From Thiomicrorhabdus sp. ZW0627 (GTDB lineage Bacteria; Pseudomonadota; Gammaproteobacteria; Thiomicrospirales; Thiomicrospiraceae), in assembly GCF_029767005.1 (NCBI RefSeq), contig NZ_JARUQR010000006.1, forward strand, positions 75,084 to 139,083: a DNA stretch of 64,000 nucleotides, given 5' to 3'. Position numbers and translations under genes: made by a program. Positions 62,178 through 64,000 of the stretch are shown here, piece by piece. Every line of letters starts with the position of its first letter. The first letter of the stretch is position 1. The notes under the pieces were generated by a model. That model made no database searches and was not told where the DNA came from. It saw nothing but the letters and a program-made list of their open reading frames with translations.

Positions 62178-62797
62178 GCCAATTGCTCCTCTAGTCGCTT
62201 AACAGCACCTTGAGTCATAACAACGTTCTGGAATCCAACCAAACTAACAGGATCAATACCAGCTACATCACAAACTTCAGCACTGTAAAGGTTACGACAT
62301 GACAAATACAAGTATTCGTCGAACGCTTCAGTAATCACCAATGCATCGGAAACATTTAGAGCACTCAACTTTGCATTGAATTCCTTAGTCTTTGGAGCGT
62401 CAACTTTAAAGTCGTCAACAACAATCAAACGACCACTTCTGTTTAGCTCAGAAAAGATAGAACGCATTGCACCACGGTACATCTTTCTGTTTACTTTCTG
62501 CGAGTAATCACGGTTATGACCAGGGAACGCACGTCCACCACCAACCCATACAGGGCTACGAGTAGTACCAGCACGCGCACGTCCAGTTCCTTTCTGTCTC
62601 CATGGCTTAGCACCACCGCCGCTAACAGCCGCTCTGTTTTTCTGACCTTTAGTTCCAGATCTACCAGCAACCATATAAGCGTTAACAACCTGGTGAACTA
62701 AGGCTTCATTAAAATCTACACCGAATAAAGAATCCGAAACTGCAACAGTGCCCGCTTCTTTACCAGTAGAAAGTTCAATTAATTTTAAATCCATCAT
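62174..62797 (-). CDS. rplD: 50S ribosomal protein L4
   Basis: 207 aa from ATG 62797 (or 62794, [15 protein letters not shown]) behind AAGGTGG; the frame extends into rplC without support. The tunnel loop [20 protein letters not shown] is typical. In E. coli L4 controls the S10 operon by attenuation and repression. Confidence 0.97.
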   Translation of the reverse strand: MMDLKLIELSTGKEAGTVAVSDSLFGVDFNEALVHQVVNAYMVAGRSGTKGQKNRAAVSGGGAKPWRQKGTGRARAGTTRSPVWVGGGRAFPGHNRDYSQKVNRKMYRGAMRSIFSELNRSGRLIVVDDFKVDAPKTKEFNAKLSALNVSDALVITEAFDEYLYLSCRNLYSAEVCDVAGIDPVSLVGFQNVVMTQGAVKRLEEQLA

Positions 62798-62804
62798 GCC
62801 CACC

Positions 62805-63443
62805 TTACTTAACAGCTTTACGAACGATGACAGTACTGTTCTTAGCACCAGGTACGGCACCCTTGATCAACAATAGACCATTTTCGGCGTCGACCTTAAC
62901 CAGATCCAAGTTCTGCGTAGTTTGACGAACATCACCCATGTGACCAGACATCTTTTTACCTTTAAAAACACGACCTGGAGTTTGGTTTTGCCCGATAGAA
63001 CCGTTCGAACGGTGAGAAAGAGAGTTACCATGCGTAGCGTCCTGCATACCGAAGTTATGACGCTTAACACCACCTTGGAAACCTTTACCTTTAGTTGTTC
63101 CTGTTACGTCTACAACAGAAATTTCATTGAAACGATCAACAGTCAGTTCACCACCAACTTCTAATCCTTCAAGATCACCATCTGATTCGACACGGAATTC
63201 CCACAAGCCACGTCCAGCTTCAACACCCGCTTTAGCGAAATGACCAGCTGCTGGCTTACTTACACGACCGGCATGTACAGAACCAGTAGTAACCTGGACT
63301 GCAGTATAACCATCTGTATCAACAGTTTTTAGCTGCGTGATTCTGTTAGGAGTAACTTCAATTACTGTAACAGGAGTCGACACACCTTCTTCGTTGAACA
63401 CACGAGTCATACCGATCTTTTTACCAATGAGACCAATACTCAT
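62805..63443 (-). CDS. rplC: 50S ribosomal protein L3
   Basis: 212 aa; [20 protein letters not shown] and [20 protein letters not shown], the Gln site methylated by PrmB. Confidence 0.98.
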   Translation of the reverse strand: MSIGLIGKKIGMTRVFNEEGVSTPVTVIEVTPNRITQLKTVDTDGYTAVQVTTGSVHAGRVSKPAAGHFAKAGVEAGRGLWEFRVESDGDLEGLEVGGELTVDRFNEISVVDVTGTTKGKGFQGGVKRHNFGMQDATHGNSLSHRSNGSIGQNQTPGRVFKGKKMSGHMGDVRQTTQNLDLVKVDAENGLLLIKGAVPGAKNSTVIVRKAVK

Positions 63444-63501
63444 ATCAATACCTCATTATTATCTATGTCAGTCATTACGATTGATGACTAACTAACTGCG
63501 A

Positions 63502-63813
63502 TTAACGCAATTCCAGTTGAACGTCTACACCAGCAGCAAGATCTAGCTTCATCAATGCATCAACTGTTTTATCAGTTGGGTCAACGATGTCTAGCAGGCG
63601 CTTATGTGTACGCAATTCATATTGATCACGCGCATCTTTATTAACATGCGGTGAAATCAGAACAGTAAAACGCTCTTTACGAGTTGGCATAGGAATTGGA
63701 CCACGAACTTGTGCACCAGTTCTCTTAGCCGTCTCAGTAATTTCTTTAGCAGATTGATCGATTAATCTGTGATCAAACGCCTTCAAGCGAATACGAATAT
63801 TTTGAGTCGCCAT
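63502..63813 (-). CDS. rpsJ: 30S ribosomal protein S10 (NusE)
   Basis: 103 aa; [40 protein letters not shown]. Also acts as NusE in antitermination. Head of the S10 operon, with a ~65-base leader that contains the hairpin at 63845-63870. Confidence 0.98.
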   Translation of the reverse strand: MATQNIRIRLKAFDHRLIDQSAKEITETAKRTGAQVRGPIPMPTRKERFTVLISPHVNKDARDQYELRTHKRLLDIVDPTDKTVDALMKLDLAAGVDVQLELR

Positions 63814-63830
63814 TTATAATTTCTCTTCTT

Positions 63831-63870
63831 GTAAAAAAAAGAAAAGCAGCGATTTTTTCAAATCACTGCT
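63831..63870 (-). terminator. tuf terminator that also lies in the S10 leader
   Basis: As minus-strand RNA, AGCAGUGAU / AUCGCUGCU (nine pairs, one G-U) followed by UUUCUUUUUUUUU. It is 78 bases after the tuf stop, but downstream of the likely S10 promoter, so S10 transcripts must pass it. Confidence 0.85.
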
Positions 63871-63884
63871 ATTTGAGGTTGCGA

Positions 63885-63913
63885 ATTATAAACAAAACAA
63901 AGCTACATTACAA
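63885..63913 (-). promoter_or_regulatory. Candidate S10 operon promoter
   Basis: Minus strand TTGTAA, 17-base spacer, TATAAT, located between the tuf stop and the hairpin. The start point would be near 63878. Confidence 0.6.
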
Positions 63914-63947
63914 TAACTTTGTCTTTTTTATTAATCACTTACTTTCA

Positions 63948-64000
63948 TTATTCAATGATTTTCGCAACAACACCCGCACCAACAGTACGTCCACCTTCAC
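63948..64000 (-). CDS. tuf: Elongation factor Tu, C-terminal end (partial)
   Basis: Only the last 16 codons are in the window: EGGRTVGAGVVAKIIE then TAA, the universal EF-Tu C-terminus. The gene continues past the right edge, as expected for the str operon preceding S10. Confidence 0.95.
   Translation of the reverse strand, partial: EGGRTVGAGVVAKIIE

Noticed and set aside
50414..64000. Small open frames opposite or inside the ribosomal genes
   Set aside because: All overlap conserved ribosomal genes in other frames and lack their own signals.

Overview
The window is one contiguous piece of a gammaproteobacterial chromosome. The gene orders rplU-rpmA-obgE-proB, glyQ-glyS-gmhB-plsC, argC/erpA beside anmK/M23 peptidase, and a full S10-spc-alpha ribosomal block are typical of that class. 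A free-living, Gram-negative, motile, ubiquinone-8-type organism of the Thiomicrospira/Hydrogenovibrio kind would fit. That genus-level guess is inference only. No rRNA, tRNA, insertion sequence, prophage or CRISPR array was seen.

Layout. 1-6 kb: the end of a CZB-domain chemoreceptor, parE, pdxH, ung and a second chemoreceptor. 6-10.5 kb: a minus-strand set for envelope lipid and translation (glyQ, glyS, gmhB, plsC). 10.6-17 kb: tusA-like, M23 peptidase and anmK (peptidoglycan turnover) facing gltA, erpA, argC and a GST. 17-22 kb: a secreted subtilisin with PKD and FN3 domains, then groESL under a perfect CIRCE operator. 22.4-26.2 kb: pstSCAB phosphate uptake, with an unusual acidic repeat insertion in PstC. 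26.3-31.2 kb: proB, obgE, rpmA, rplU, divergent ispB and an unknown gene.

31.3-41.9 kb is the accessory part. A three-gene minus-strand operon encodes a short periplasmic binding-protein-like protein, a porin and a membrane GGDEF-EAL protein, preceded by a 525-base AT-rich leader that holds an orphan terminator. Next come a four-gene operon (cyclase, VOC protein, DMT exporter, nitroreductase), a divergent LysR regulator with a palindromic operator candidate, and an orphan membrane protein. 42-50.4 kb: ssb, a YajR-like MFS transporter, a SIMPL protein, uvrA, a DUF2927 protein, tcdA and a TatD-family gene. 50.4-64 kb: rplQ back to rpsJ and the end of tuf, all on the minus strand.

The main unexplained signals are: (1) an over-represented palindrome CAGGCCTG, found 14 times by eye against about one expected, three of them inside terminator stems; (2) the binding protein/porin/GGDEF-EAL operon with its leader, a candidate envelope-to-c-di-GMP signalling system; (3) promoter-proximal hairpins with U-tracts at the heads of the S10 and spc operons; (4) a 101-base imperfect palindrome downstream of groEL; (5) the acidic repeats in PstC; (6) the absence of rpmJ from its usual place.
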